A stretch of 5,573 nucleotides of DNA, taken from contig JAZSMZ010000082.1 in NCBI GenBank assembly GCA_045536155.1, positions 1-5,573 of the forward strand. The letters are read 5' to 3'. Numbering within the stretch: position 1 is the stretch's first letter; the number at the start of each line of letters is the position of its first letter. The DNA is from JAZQNC01 sp045536155. Its GTDB lineage: Bacteria; Bacillota; Clostridia; Oscillospirales; CAG-272. This document shows, one piece after another, positions 1 to 4,509 of the stretch. The notes beneath the pieces were generated by a model. The model did no database searches. It saw only the letters and a program-made list of their open reading frames with translations, and was not told where the DNA came from. Position numbers and translations under genes: made by a program.

Positions 1-6
1 TACCAT

Positions 7-37
7 AGCAATAATATCAAGACACTATTGCTTTTTT
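7..37 (+). terminator. Weak candidate rho-independent terminator, plus strand
   Basis: A 7-bp stem (AGCAATA at 7-13 with TATTGCT at 26-32) has a 12-nt loop and runs into six T residues at 32-37. It would end a plus-strand transcript entering from left of the window, convergent with the genes here. The stem is AT-rich and the loop long, so it is weak. The rest of 1-108 is AT-rich with no supportable gene. Confidence 0.3.
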
Positions 38-108
38 ATAAAAATAATTATTAGTAAACAAAATTATTTAATTAGAAATATTATTCACCAAAAAAAGCAC
101 CTTTCTTA

Positions 109-136
109 ATAGAGCGTTACTCTAAAGGACAGTTTT
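109..136. repeat. Left copy of perfect 28-bp inverted repeat
   Basis: Positions 109-136 are the exact reverse complement of 1164-1191, 28 of 28 bases; base 137 is the first mismatch inward. Each copy contains a shorter imperfect palindrome near its outer end, TAGAG-CGTTA-CTCTA (110-124 here). Both copies have TA at their outer edge, which would fit a TA target duplication hidden inside the repeat. The copies enclose one gene and its signals. Confidence 0.85.
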
Positions 137-137
137 T

Positions 138-221
138 CACAAATACGGCATATCTTGAAATGGTATGCCGTATTTTGCATTTGTGGACACAAATGCAGTG
201 CTTGTCAGGAAAATTGACAAG
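138..221. other. Cluster of tandem stem-loops at the left cassette end
   Basis: Three perfect inverted repeats follow one another. AAATACGGCATA (141-152) pairs with TATGCCGTATTT (164-175), a 12-bp stem with an 11-nt loop. GCATTTGTG (177-185) pairs with CACAAATGC (188-196), 9 bp with 2 nt between. CTTGTCA (201-207) pairs with TGACAAG (215-221). The heptamer CACAAAT occurs at 138-144, inverted at 179-185, and again at 188-194, so alternative pairings compete. The minus-strand gene's terminator follows immediately. No coding potential is seen. These may be subterminal transposase-binding sites or a folded RNA. Confidence 0.5.
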
Positions 222-233
222 ACATAGATGAAC

Positions 234-266
234 AAAAAAGGCTCCCTTTACACAAGGGAGGCTTTT
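234..266 (-). terminator. Rho-independent terminator of the cassette gene
   Basis: Read on the minus strand, 266-254 pairs with 248-236: five pairs, a C-C mismatch, then seven pairs (CTCCCTT with AAGGGAG) around a 5-nt loop. Six U residues follow (239-234). It lies 32 bp past the stop codon of the 299-997 gene. The structure is nearly symmetrical, so some plus-strand activity is possible. Confidence 0.75.
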
Positions 267-298
267 AGCAAATCCTACATCTCTCGACAAATTGAAAT

Positions 299-997
299 TT
301 AGCGAACTGTCTTTGAAATAAAGAAGTTATCTATAAATCCTTTTGCACGATAGCCCAGCAGAAATACAGTGTTATCTGTTCTCAACTCGGCGACTAAATG
401 GTTTCCATCATTTCGTTTTAATAGCGTGATCTCCTCTTTTTTTAACGCATAACACCCTAAATCTTTTTCACCGTGAAGAAATCCTCTAATTAAATCCGTA
501 GTAATTCGCAACTCATCTCCGACAACAAATATACACACATCGTGATTTTGGAAATTCTTGTCTGTTGCATCAAAACACTTGGTAATGATATAGGGTTCTT
601 GCAACTGGTAATAATCTCGCAGATGCTTGCAAGCTTTTGAAAAAATCTCTTTCTTAATCATGGGGATGTCAAATGTTTCAACCTTTTTCCACAAAGGCGT
701 TACCAATACAGCCGTTAAAACACCACTGGCAATTAACAAAATAAAACCAACAATGGCTTTAGCAACAATAGCAAGAGCTTTCAATAACCAAAAATTTGGC
801 AATGGAATCGATTTAAGCAGAAAGATTCCGCCAGTTATACAAGAGATAAAAATGGTAAGGCTGACAAGCGTGCTGAATCTTCTCCAACGTTTTTCTTTGC
901 GGAATGTACGCTTTTCATCTTCAGTCAATGTTTTATATTGCTCTTTAAGTGCATTATTAACATTTTTGTCAGTATTCTTATATCTAAAATAACGCAT
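299..997 (-). CDS. Unrecognised multi-pass membrane protein with a cytoplasmic-type C-terminal domain (cassette cargo)
   Basis: A 232-residue protein of no function I can assign. The first 40 residues are highly charged, including a basic stretch KRTFRKEKRWRR (29-40). Hydrophobic segments follow at about 42-63 and 70-101, the second long enough for one or two passes. The remainder (about 103-232) is soluble, with a conserved-looking block HLRDYYQLQEPYIITKCFD (125-143) and a strand-rich tail (VCIFVVGDELRITTDL, then CYALKKEEITLLKR and VFLLGYRAKGFI). The tail could be a PH-like beta domain; that is a guess from the pattern. The start is an ATG with AGGAGG (1005-1010) 7 bases upstream. I recall similar 'MRYF-YKNT-K' proteins as recurrent hypotheticals in gut Clostridia but cannot check. 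It is alone between its promoter and terminator, inside the 28-bp inverted repeats, and its base use is more AT-rich than its neighbours, which suggests transfer as cargo. The coding call is firm; the function is unknown. Confidence 0.85.
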   Translation of the reverse strand: MRYFRYKNTDKNVNNALKEQYKTLTEDEKRTFRKEKRWRRFSTLVSLTIFISCITGGIFLLKSIPLPNFWLLKALAIVAKAIVGFILLIASGVLTAVLVTPLWKKVETFDIPMIKKEIFSKACKHLRDYYQLQEPYIITKCFDATDKNFQNHDVCIFVVGDELRITTDLIRGFLHGEKDLGCYALKKEEITLLKRNDGNHLVAELRTDNTVFLLGYRAKGFIDNFFISKTVR

Positions 998-1103
998 ACC
1001 GTTGCCTCCTATCGTATTGTTTGAGATTAGTTGTTAAATTCTTATTTATTGTTTGGCTTTATCGTAGCAAAGTCCTTTTATAGACAGCGCATTCACACGC
1101 CAT

Positions 1104-1132
1104 ATTATAGCACAAAAACCGCAGAAAATCAA
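1104..1132 (-). promoter_or_regulatory. SigA-type promoter of the cassette gene, overlapping a terminator
   Basis: On the minus strand TTGATT (1127-1132) stands 17 bases from a perfect TATAAT (1104-1109), preceded by TG in the extended -10 position (TGCTATAAT). Transcription would start near 1097, giving a leader of about 100 nt before the ATG at 997. The -35 box falls in the loop and stem edge of the terminator hairpin at 1116-1142, so stop signal for the upstream operon and start signal for this gene share the same bases. Confidence 0.75.
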
Positions 1133-1142
1133 TCTGCGGTTT
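1111..1142 (-). terminator. Rho-independent terminator downstream of the ABC transporter operon
   Basis: A perfect 10-bp stem, AAACCGCAGA with TCTGCGGTTT on the minus strand (1142-1133 with 1125-1116), has a 7-nt loop and continues into UU plus GUG, giving five consecutive U counting the stem end. It is the first terminator after the ATPase gene stop at 1214, but lies inside the inverted-repeat segment, 22 bp past the right repeat. The operon transcript would therefore run through that repeat. Confidence 0.65.
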
Positions 1143-1163
1143 CTGTTTTTCCTGTCGGTATGT

Positions 1164-1191
1164 AAAACTGTCCTTTAGAGTAACGCTCTAT
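1164..1191. repeat. Right copy of perfect 28-bp inverted repeat
   Basis: Exact reverse complement of 109-136, with its outer edge at 1191, 22 bp from the stop codon of the ATPase gene. It contains TAGAG-TAACG-CTCTA (1176-1190), so either strand can form a small hairpin here. Confidence 0.85.
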
Positions 1192-1213
1192 CGGCACACC
1201 TTTTCATACAGAA

Positions 1214-1990
1214 TTAAAACTCACGCTTGAACGACTTCAAGAAGGCGCTCAGGCGAGGACTCATGTCGGACGAGAACATCTCGCTCGGCGATCCTTCGGA
1301 ATCGATGATGCCGTCGTTCATAAAAATGATGCGGTCGGCTATGTCGTGTGCAAAGGACATTTCGTGCGTAACTATGATCATGGTCATGCGCTCGCTTTCG
1401 TCGCTCGGTGAGGCAAGACGCTTCATAACGGCGAGAACCTCACCGGTAAGCTCGGGGTCGAGTGCCGAGGTAGGCTCGTCGAAAAGCAGGATATCCGGCT
1501 TCATCATGAGCGCACGCGCGATAGCGACGCGCTGCTTTTGACCGCCCGAAAGCGATGAGGGCATCGCATCGATCTTGTCTGACAGTCCGACGGCTGCGAG
1601 CAGCTCCTCACAGCGCTTGTTGGCATCATCCTTTGACATCTTATTGACCAGCGTGGGCGAAAGAGTCATGTTCTGTCGCACGGTAAGGTGGGGGAATAGG
1701 TTAAAATGCTGGAACACCATGCCGCTTTTCGCAAAGGCGGCGCGCATATCCTTGTCGCTGACGTATTTGCCGTCGTCAACGACGGTGTTGTCCTGTACGG
1801 TAAGAGAGCCGCCGTTTATCCGCTCCAGTCCGATAAGACAACGCAAAAAGGTGGATTTGCCCGAACCGGACGGACCGATTATGGCAATGACCTCGCCTTT
1901 TTTGACGTCAAGGGAGACGTCGCGCAGTACGTTGTTGTCGCCGAAGGATTTGCTGAAATTGCGGGCGGAAATTATGATATCGTTGTTCAT
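1214..1990 (-). CDS. Polar amino acid ABC transporter ATP-binding protein (GlnQ/HisP family)
   Basis: Cytoplasmic ATPase that powers uptake by the adjoining permease. All motifs are present in the 258-residue protein: Walker A GPSGSGKST (39-47), Q-loop MVFQHFNLFPH (Gln94), signature LSGGQKQR (147-154), Walker B ILLFDEPTSALD (167-178) and H-loop THE (His209). Length and motifs fit the polar amino acid uptake ATPases, usually about 240-260 residues. Two starts are possible: GTG at 1996 (260 residues) or ATG at 1990. I chose the ATG because the GGGG of TAGTGGGGTGTGCAGATG lies 7 bases before it but almost touches the GTG. The permease stop codon (2003-2005) is 12 bp upstream, so the two genes are co-transcribed and probably translationally linked. 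Substrate cannot be told from the ATPase alone. A perfect inverted repeat begins 22 bp after the stop. Confidence 0.95.
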   Translation of the reverse strand: MNNDIIISARNFSKSFGDNNVLRDVSLDVKKGEVIAIIGPSGSGKSTFLRCLIGLERINGGSLTVQDNTVVDDGKYVSDKDMRAAFAKSGMVFQHFNLFPHLTVRQNMTLSPTLVNKMSKDDANKRCEELLAAVGLSDKIDAMPSSLSGGQKQRVAIARALMMKPDILLFDEPTSALDPELTGEVLAVMKRLASPSDESERMTMIIVTHEMSFAHDIADRIIFMNDGIIDSEGSPSEMFSSDMSPRLSAFLKSFKREF

Positions 1991-2002
1991 CTGCACACCC
2001 CA

Positions 2003-2659
2003 CTAAAAGGAAAACTTTCGTTCAAGGTAATTAAACAGCTTTGTAAGCCCGAAGGTCATCGCAAGATAGAAGATTGCGGCGATAAAATAGGGCACTACCG
2101 AAACGTGAGTGTTTACCATCGATTTTGTAAAATGCAAAAGGTCGGTAAGGCCGATCGCGGTGACAAGGGCGGAGTCCTTTATCAGGGTGATTCCCTCGTT
2201 TGACACTGCGGGAAGCGATACCTTGAACATCTGGGGCAGAACGACGCGTATGGTGGTATGCCATTTGCTCAGTCCGAGCACCTGTGAAGCCTCATACTGT
2301 CCACGGTCGATGGACAAAAGTCCGCCGCGGAAGATCTCGCAGAAATAAGCCGCGTAGTTGAGCACGAATGCGATGCAGGCGGCGGGGAAACGGTCAAGCG
2401 CGATGTATGGGCCGATGCCGGGTATGAACTTGAGTCCGTAGTAGAAGAAAAAGAGTTGGAGCATCAAGGGCGTGCCTCGCATTACAAAGACGTATCCCTT
2501 TGTAATTGCACGCAAGATCGGATTTTTGCCCGTTACAACGAAGGTGGCGCACAGCCCGAGCGGGATAGAAAGTATTATTGTAATAGCAAAAAGCGAAACG
2601 GTTATCCCCACTCCGCGGCAGAGGACCGACGCTATTTGCAGATATAAAGCAAAATCCAT
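2003..2659 (-). CDS. Polar amino acid ABC transporter permease (HisM/GlnP family)
   Basis: Integral membrane subunit that forms the import channel, probably as a homodimer because only one permease gene is present. The 218-residue protein has hydrophobic segments at about 15-42, 55-79, 89-108 and 187-208, and others less clear between. The cytoplasmic coupling loop that docks on the ATPase is seen as YEASQVLGLSKWHTTIRVVLPQ-type sequence at 122-143, with the key Glu123, Ala124, Gly129 and LPQ (141-143). RGTPLMLQLFF (61-71) is typical of the family. ATG start with AGGA 9 bases upstream (2669-2672). That site lies in a small hairpin (2661-2674), so translation may be damped relative to the binding protein. 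It is the second gene of the operon, 116 bp after the binding-protein stop, with a strong stem-loop in the gap and 12 bp from the ATPase start. Confidence 0.95.
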   Translation of the reverse strand: MDFALYLQIASVLCRGVGITVSLFAITIILSIPLGLCATFVVTGKNPILRAITKGYVFVMRGTPLMLQLFFFYYGLKFIPGIGPYIALDRFPAACIAFVLNYAAYFCEIFRGGLLSIDRGQYEASQVLGLSKWHTTIRVVLPQMFKVSLPAVSNEGITLIKDSALVTAIGLTDLLHFTKSMVNTHVSVVPYFIAAIFYLAMTFGLTKLFNYLERKFSF

Positions 2660-2660
2660 T

Positions 2661-2674
2661 AAAGGTTGTCCTTT
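2661..2674 (-). promoter_or_regulatory. Small hairpin covering the permease ribosome binding site
   Basis: On the minus strand AAAGG (2674-2670) pairs with CCTTT (2665-2661) around an ACAA loop, ending 1 base before the ATG at 2659. The paired AAAGG is part of the Shine-Dalgarno sequence. The stem is only 5 bp, so it would slow initiation rather than block it. Confidence 0.45.
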
Positions 2675-2714
2675 CTTTATTTACTGTGACCGTGCACTTT
2701 TGATAAAGGCAAGT

Positions 2715-2746
2715 ACAAGGGGGCTTTTTGAAAAGAGCCCCCTTGT
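2715..2746 (-). other. Intercistronic stem-loop between binding protein and permease genes
   Basis: A perfect 11-bp GC-rich stem (ACAAGGGGGCT at 2715-2725 with AGCCCCCTTGT at 2736-2746) has a 10-nt loop. On the minus strand it is followed by ACTTGCC and not by a U-tract, so it is not a standard terminator. It starts 29 bp after the binding-protein stop. In ABC import operons such stem-loops are known to protect the upstream mRNA end from 3' exonucleases, giving more binding protein than permease. That role here is inferred. Confidence 0.7.
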
Positions 2747-2775
2747 GCCTGTGTGAGAAAGAATGAGAGTTGAGA

Positions 2776-3624
2776 TTATTTGTCGTTTTCCATTACGTAG
2801 CGGATGTAGACCTCGTCGATAACGAGAGCATCAACGGTACCTGCTTTGAGGTCGAGCCATGCATCGTCGAAGGAAGCGTATTCGGTAACTTTGCCGAATG
2901 CCTCTGCATTGCCTGCTGCTTCTGCTTCGGCGTTGATTGCGTCGAGAGCGGCAGATCCTGCCTGGGTGGCAACCTTCTTGCCGTTAAGGTCAGCCTTTAC
3001 GGCGATGCCGGAATCGTTGGCGGTAACAACTACCTGACGGTTTGCGATGTAGGGCTTGGAGATATTCATGTTTTCGACGCGCTCATCGGTGATGGACATG
3101 CCGTTCCAGATGCAGTCGATCGACTTTGTGGAGAGCTCCATTTCCTTGGCGTTCCAGTCGATGGGCTGGAGCTTGAGCTTGATGCCGAGGCGAGCGCAAA
3201 CTTCGGTAGCAAGGTCGATGTCAAAGCCGACGATGTCGCCGTTAGCGTCGCGGTAACCCATAGGAGGGAAGGTTTCGTCGAGGCCTAAGATAAGCTCGCC
3301 CTTGTCGAGTATGTATTCGAGAGAGGTGTCGCCTTCAACTTCTTCGATAGCGCGGGGGAAAGCGGCGTTGGCAACTGCAACGTCCTTGCCGAACCACTTG
3401 TTCGAGATCTCGGCGAATTTGCCGTCAGCAATCATGGCGTCGATAGTTTCCTGAACCTTGAGGGTGAGAGCGTTGTCGCCCTTTCTGAAGCCGATGCCAT
3501 AGAATTCTTCGCCGAAGTTTTCTTCGATGATAGTGAAATCCTTAGCGGTCTTTGCGCCCTGGCAGGATACCAAAAGAGATGCAGTAAGCAAAACTGCGAG
3601 TACTAATGTCAAAATGCGTTTCAT
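2776..3624 (-). CDS. Amino acid ABC transporter substrate-binding lipoprotein (SBP family 3), circularly permuted order
   Basis: Extracytoplasmic receptor that captures the amino acid and delivers it to the permease encoded next. The 282-residue protein begins with a lipoprotein signal peptide ending in LVSC (lipid-bearing Cys21). The following order is unusual. Residues 29-81 (DFTIIEENFGEEFYGIGFRK..., then KVQETIDAMIADGKFAEISNKWFGKD) match what is normally the carboxy-terminal end of the family. Residues 82-99 are a linker. Residues 100-282 match the normal mature amino-terminal and middle parts: SLEYILDKGELILGLDETF, FDIDLA (134-139), NGMSITDER (174-182, Arg182 being the usual carboxylate-binding Arg), SKPY (189-192), QAGS (221-224) and LVIDE (267-271). 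The protein stops at YVMENDK, just where the normal tail would start. Start ATG with AAGGAG (3633-3638) 8 bases upstream. First gene of the operon. Ligand is probably a polar amino acid, not resolvable further. Confidence 0.93.
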   Translation of the reverse strand: MKRILTLVLAVLLTASLLVSCQGAKTAKDFTIIEENFGEEFYGIGFRKGDNALTLKVQETIDAMIADGKFAEISNKWFGKDVAVANAAFPRAIEEVEGDTSLEYILDKGELILGLDETFPPMGYRDANGDIVGFDIDLATEVCARLGIKLKLQPIDWNAKEMELSTKSIDCIWNGMSITDERVENMNISKPYIANRQVVVTANDSGIAVKADLNGKKVATQAGSAALDAINAEAEAAGNAEAFGKVTEYASFDDAWLDLKAGTVDALVIDEVYIRYVMENDK

Positions 3625-3651
3625 GGGATGTTCTCCTTGTGATTTTATTGT

Positions 3652-3673
3652 GTTAATGTTTTAACGTATTAAA
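3652..3673. promoter_or_regulatory. Overlapping inverted repeats in the transporter leader (candidate operator)
   Basis: GTTAA-TGTT-TTAAC (3652-3665) and TTTAA-CGTA-TTAAA (3660-3673) are two perfect 5-bp-arm inverted repeats that share the central half-site, giving TTAA at 3653, 3661 and 3669, exactly 8 bases apart. They lie just downstream of the predicted transcription start (about 3678) and upstream of the ribosome binding site. A repressor site is plausible; AT-rich chance repeats are the alternative. Confidence 0.35.
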
Positions 3674-3684
3674 GCAACGATGTT

Positions 3685-3713
3685 ATTATATCACACTTTT
3701 TTCATAATTGCAA
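3685..3713 (-). promoter_or_regulatory. Promoter of the ABC transporter operon
   Basis: Minus strand TTGCAA (3708-3713), 17-base spacer, TATAAT (3685-3690) with the extended -10 dinucleotide TG one base upstream (TGATATAAT). Predicted start near 3678 leaves a leader of about 54 nt. Confidence 0.75.
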
Positions 3714-3749
3714 TAGTATTTGAAAATTTTGTTGGGTTTTGAGGAAAAT

Positions 3750-3777
3750 AAAAAAAGCGCATCCGAAGATGCGCTTT
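3750..3777 (-). terminator. Rho-independent terminator of the DUF218 gene
   Basis: A 10-bp stem AAAGCGCATC with GATGCGCTTT closes on a UUCG tetraloop in the minus-strand RNA and runs into seven consecutive U (3756-3750, three of them in the stem). It lies 16 bp past the stop codon and separates this unit from the transporter promoter. Confidence 0.9.
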
Positions 3778-3793
3778 GGGTGATGGACAATAT

Positions 3794-4396
3794 TTAAAAA
3801 AACAGTCTTTTTATTTTATATCCGATGTAGAAAAACTCTTCTCTCATCAAAAAAGGAAGCTTGGTCTTGATGCTTTTATACATCGTGGTCGGAGTGGGGG
3901 AAGAGCAGGCGGCAATGCCGTAATCTTCTGCCATGAGCATGGCGCGTTTCATGTGAAGAGGGTCGCTGACGATGATCGCGGTGTGAAGCGATTTTTCGTC
4001 CATGATTTCTTTTGCGTAAAGGAGATTCTCTTTGGTGATCGTTGATTTTTCTTCGATGAATACAGCGTCAGCGGGAACACCCATTGAAAGAACGTACTCT
4101 TTTGCGGCCGCCGCGTCGGAAATGCTGTTGCCTTTTCCCGTTCCGCCTGTCAGTATCAGACAATCGGCATACCCGTTCTCATACAAATATATGCCGTGGT
4201 TGAGCCGTTCGCGGTATACGGGCGACACCTCGCCGTCGTAAGTTGCCGCGCCCAAGACGATTGCAACATCGCTATGCGTTTTGCTATCCGACTTGCCAAA
4301 ATGCACGATGCCAAAGGCGGTAATAAAAAGATATGCGAGGATCAACAAAGCGAGGGTGAGCGAAACGAACATGATGAATTTTTTTGTTTTTTGCAT
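3794..4396 (-). CDS. DUF218 (YdcF/SanA/ElyC-like) membrane-anchored protein
   Basis: A 200-residue protein with a single hydrophobic segment at about 7-30 and the rest a DUF218-type alpha/beta domain. Family features visible are DVAIVLGAATYDGEVSPVYRERL (43-65, with the Gly49 turn and Arg62/Arg64), CLILTGGTGKG (79-89), SDAAAAKEY (93-101), IEEKSTITKENLLYAKEIM (114-132) and IIVSDPLHMKRAM (141-153). Relatives include SanA and ElyC, linked to envelope integrity and vancomycin tolerance, and YdcF, reported to bind S-adenosylmethionine; the biochemical activity is not settled. The anchor places the domain outside the membrane if it is a type II signal anchor. Start ATG with GGTGA 7 bases upstream (4404-4408). 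It has its own promoter and terminator, so it seems to be a one-gene unit and need not work with the transporter. Confidence 0.92.
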   Translation of the reverse strand: MQKTKKFIMFVSLTLALLILAYLFITAFGIVHFGKSDSKTHSDVAIVLGAATYDGEVSPVYRERLNHGIYLYENGYADCLILTGGTGKGNSISDAAAAKEYVLSMGVPADAVFIEEKSTITKENLLYAKEIMDEKSLHTAIIVSDPLHMKRAMLMAEDYGIAACSSPTPTTMYKSIKTKLPFLMREEFFYIGYKIKRLFF

Positions 4397-4415
4397 TTCA
4401 TTATCACCGCCGTTG

Positions 4416-4443
4416 TTTATAATACGAGATGGGAAAGTGTCAA
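4416..4443 (-). promoter_or_regulatory. Promoter of the DUF218 gene
   Basis: Minus strand perfect TTGACA (4438-4443) with TATAAA (4416-4421) 16 bases on. TATTAT at a shorter spacing (13) is an alternative -10. Start would be near 4409, leaving a very short leader that just includes the GGTGA site. Confidence 0.65.
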
Positions 4444-4452
4444 GCCATGAAT

Positions 4453-4470
4453 CGTTTTACTGCCAAAACG
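4453..4470 (-). other. Hairpin in the gap between lipoprotein and DUF218 genes
   Basis: CGTTTT (4453-4458) and AAAACG (4465-4470) form a 6-bp stem with a 6-nt loop, without a following U-tract on the minus strand. The surrounding gap (4444-4509) is GC-rich with GACGG at 4473, 4479 and 4487. I see no convincing terminator for the lipoprotein gene, so some readthrough into the DUF218 gene is possible. Confidence 0.3.
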
Positions 4471-4509
4471 CTGACGGCGACGGAGCGACGGGTGACGTGT
4501 GGTCTGACA

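Larger units (their letters stand above)
109..1191. mobile_element. Putative non-autonomous mobile cassette with 28-bp terminal inverted repeats
   Basis: A 1083-bp segment is bounded by perfect 28-bp inverted repeats. It holds a complete transcription unit on the minus strand (promoter, leader, one membrane-protein gene, terminator) and a run of stem-loops next to the left end. The cargo gene is visibly richer in A and T than the transporter genes beside it. No transposase or recombinase is present, so it would need an enzyme supplied elsewhere, like a MITE carrying cargo. Ends finishing in TA resemble elements that insert at TA, such as the IS630/Tc1-mariner group; this is inference. No clean longer target duplication is visible. 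The flanks CACCTTTC (98-105) and CACCTTTTC (1197-1205) resemble each other but do not abut the repeats. Alternatively the repeats are two unrelated copies of a dispersed intergenic repeat. Confidence 0.5.

Noticed and set aside
627..992. Plus-strand open frame of 121 residues in the cassette
   Set aside because: It is opposite the 299-997 gene, which has a good promoter, ribosome binding site and terminator; this frame has none.
98..1205. CACCTTTC and CACCTTTTC as target-site duplications of the cassette
   Set aside because: They are not identical and lie at unequal distances from the repeat ends, so they do not qualify as a clean duplication.
1994..1996. GTG as start of the ATPase gene
   Set aside because: The Shine-Dalgarno would almost touch it. 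ATG at 1990 has normal spacing.
1706..2203. Plus-strand open frame of 165 residues
   Set aside because: It lies opposite the ATPase and permease genes, which have complete family motifs; no ribosome binding site or recognisable protein content.
2770..3288. Plus-strand open frame of 172 residues
   Set aside because: It is the antisense shadow of the binding-protein gene, produced by its codon pattern.
2776..3624. Binding protein as a decayed or frameshifted fusion pseudogene
   Set aside because: The frame is intact, both parts together make exactly one full domain, all expected ligand residues are present, and it has a good promoter and ribosome binding site in an intact operon.
4473..4498. 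Repeated GACGG units as an iteron array
   Set aside because: Only three short copies at uneven spacing in a GC-rich stretch; likely chance.
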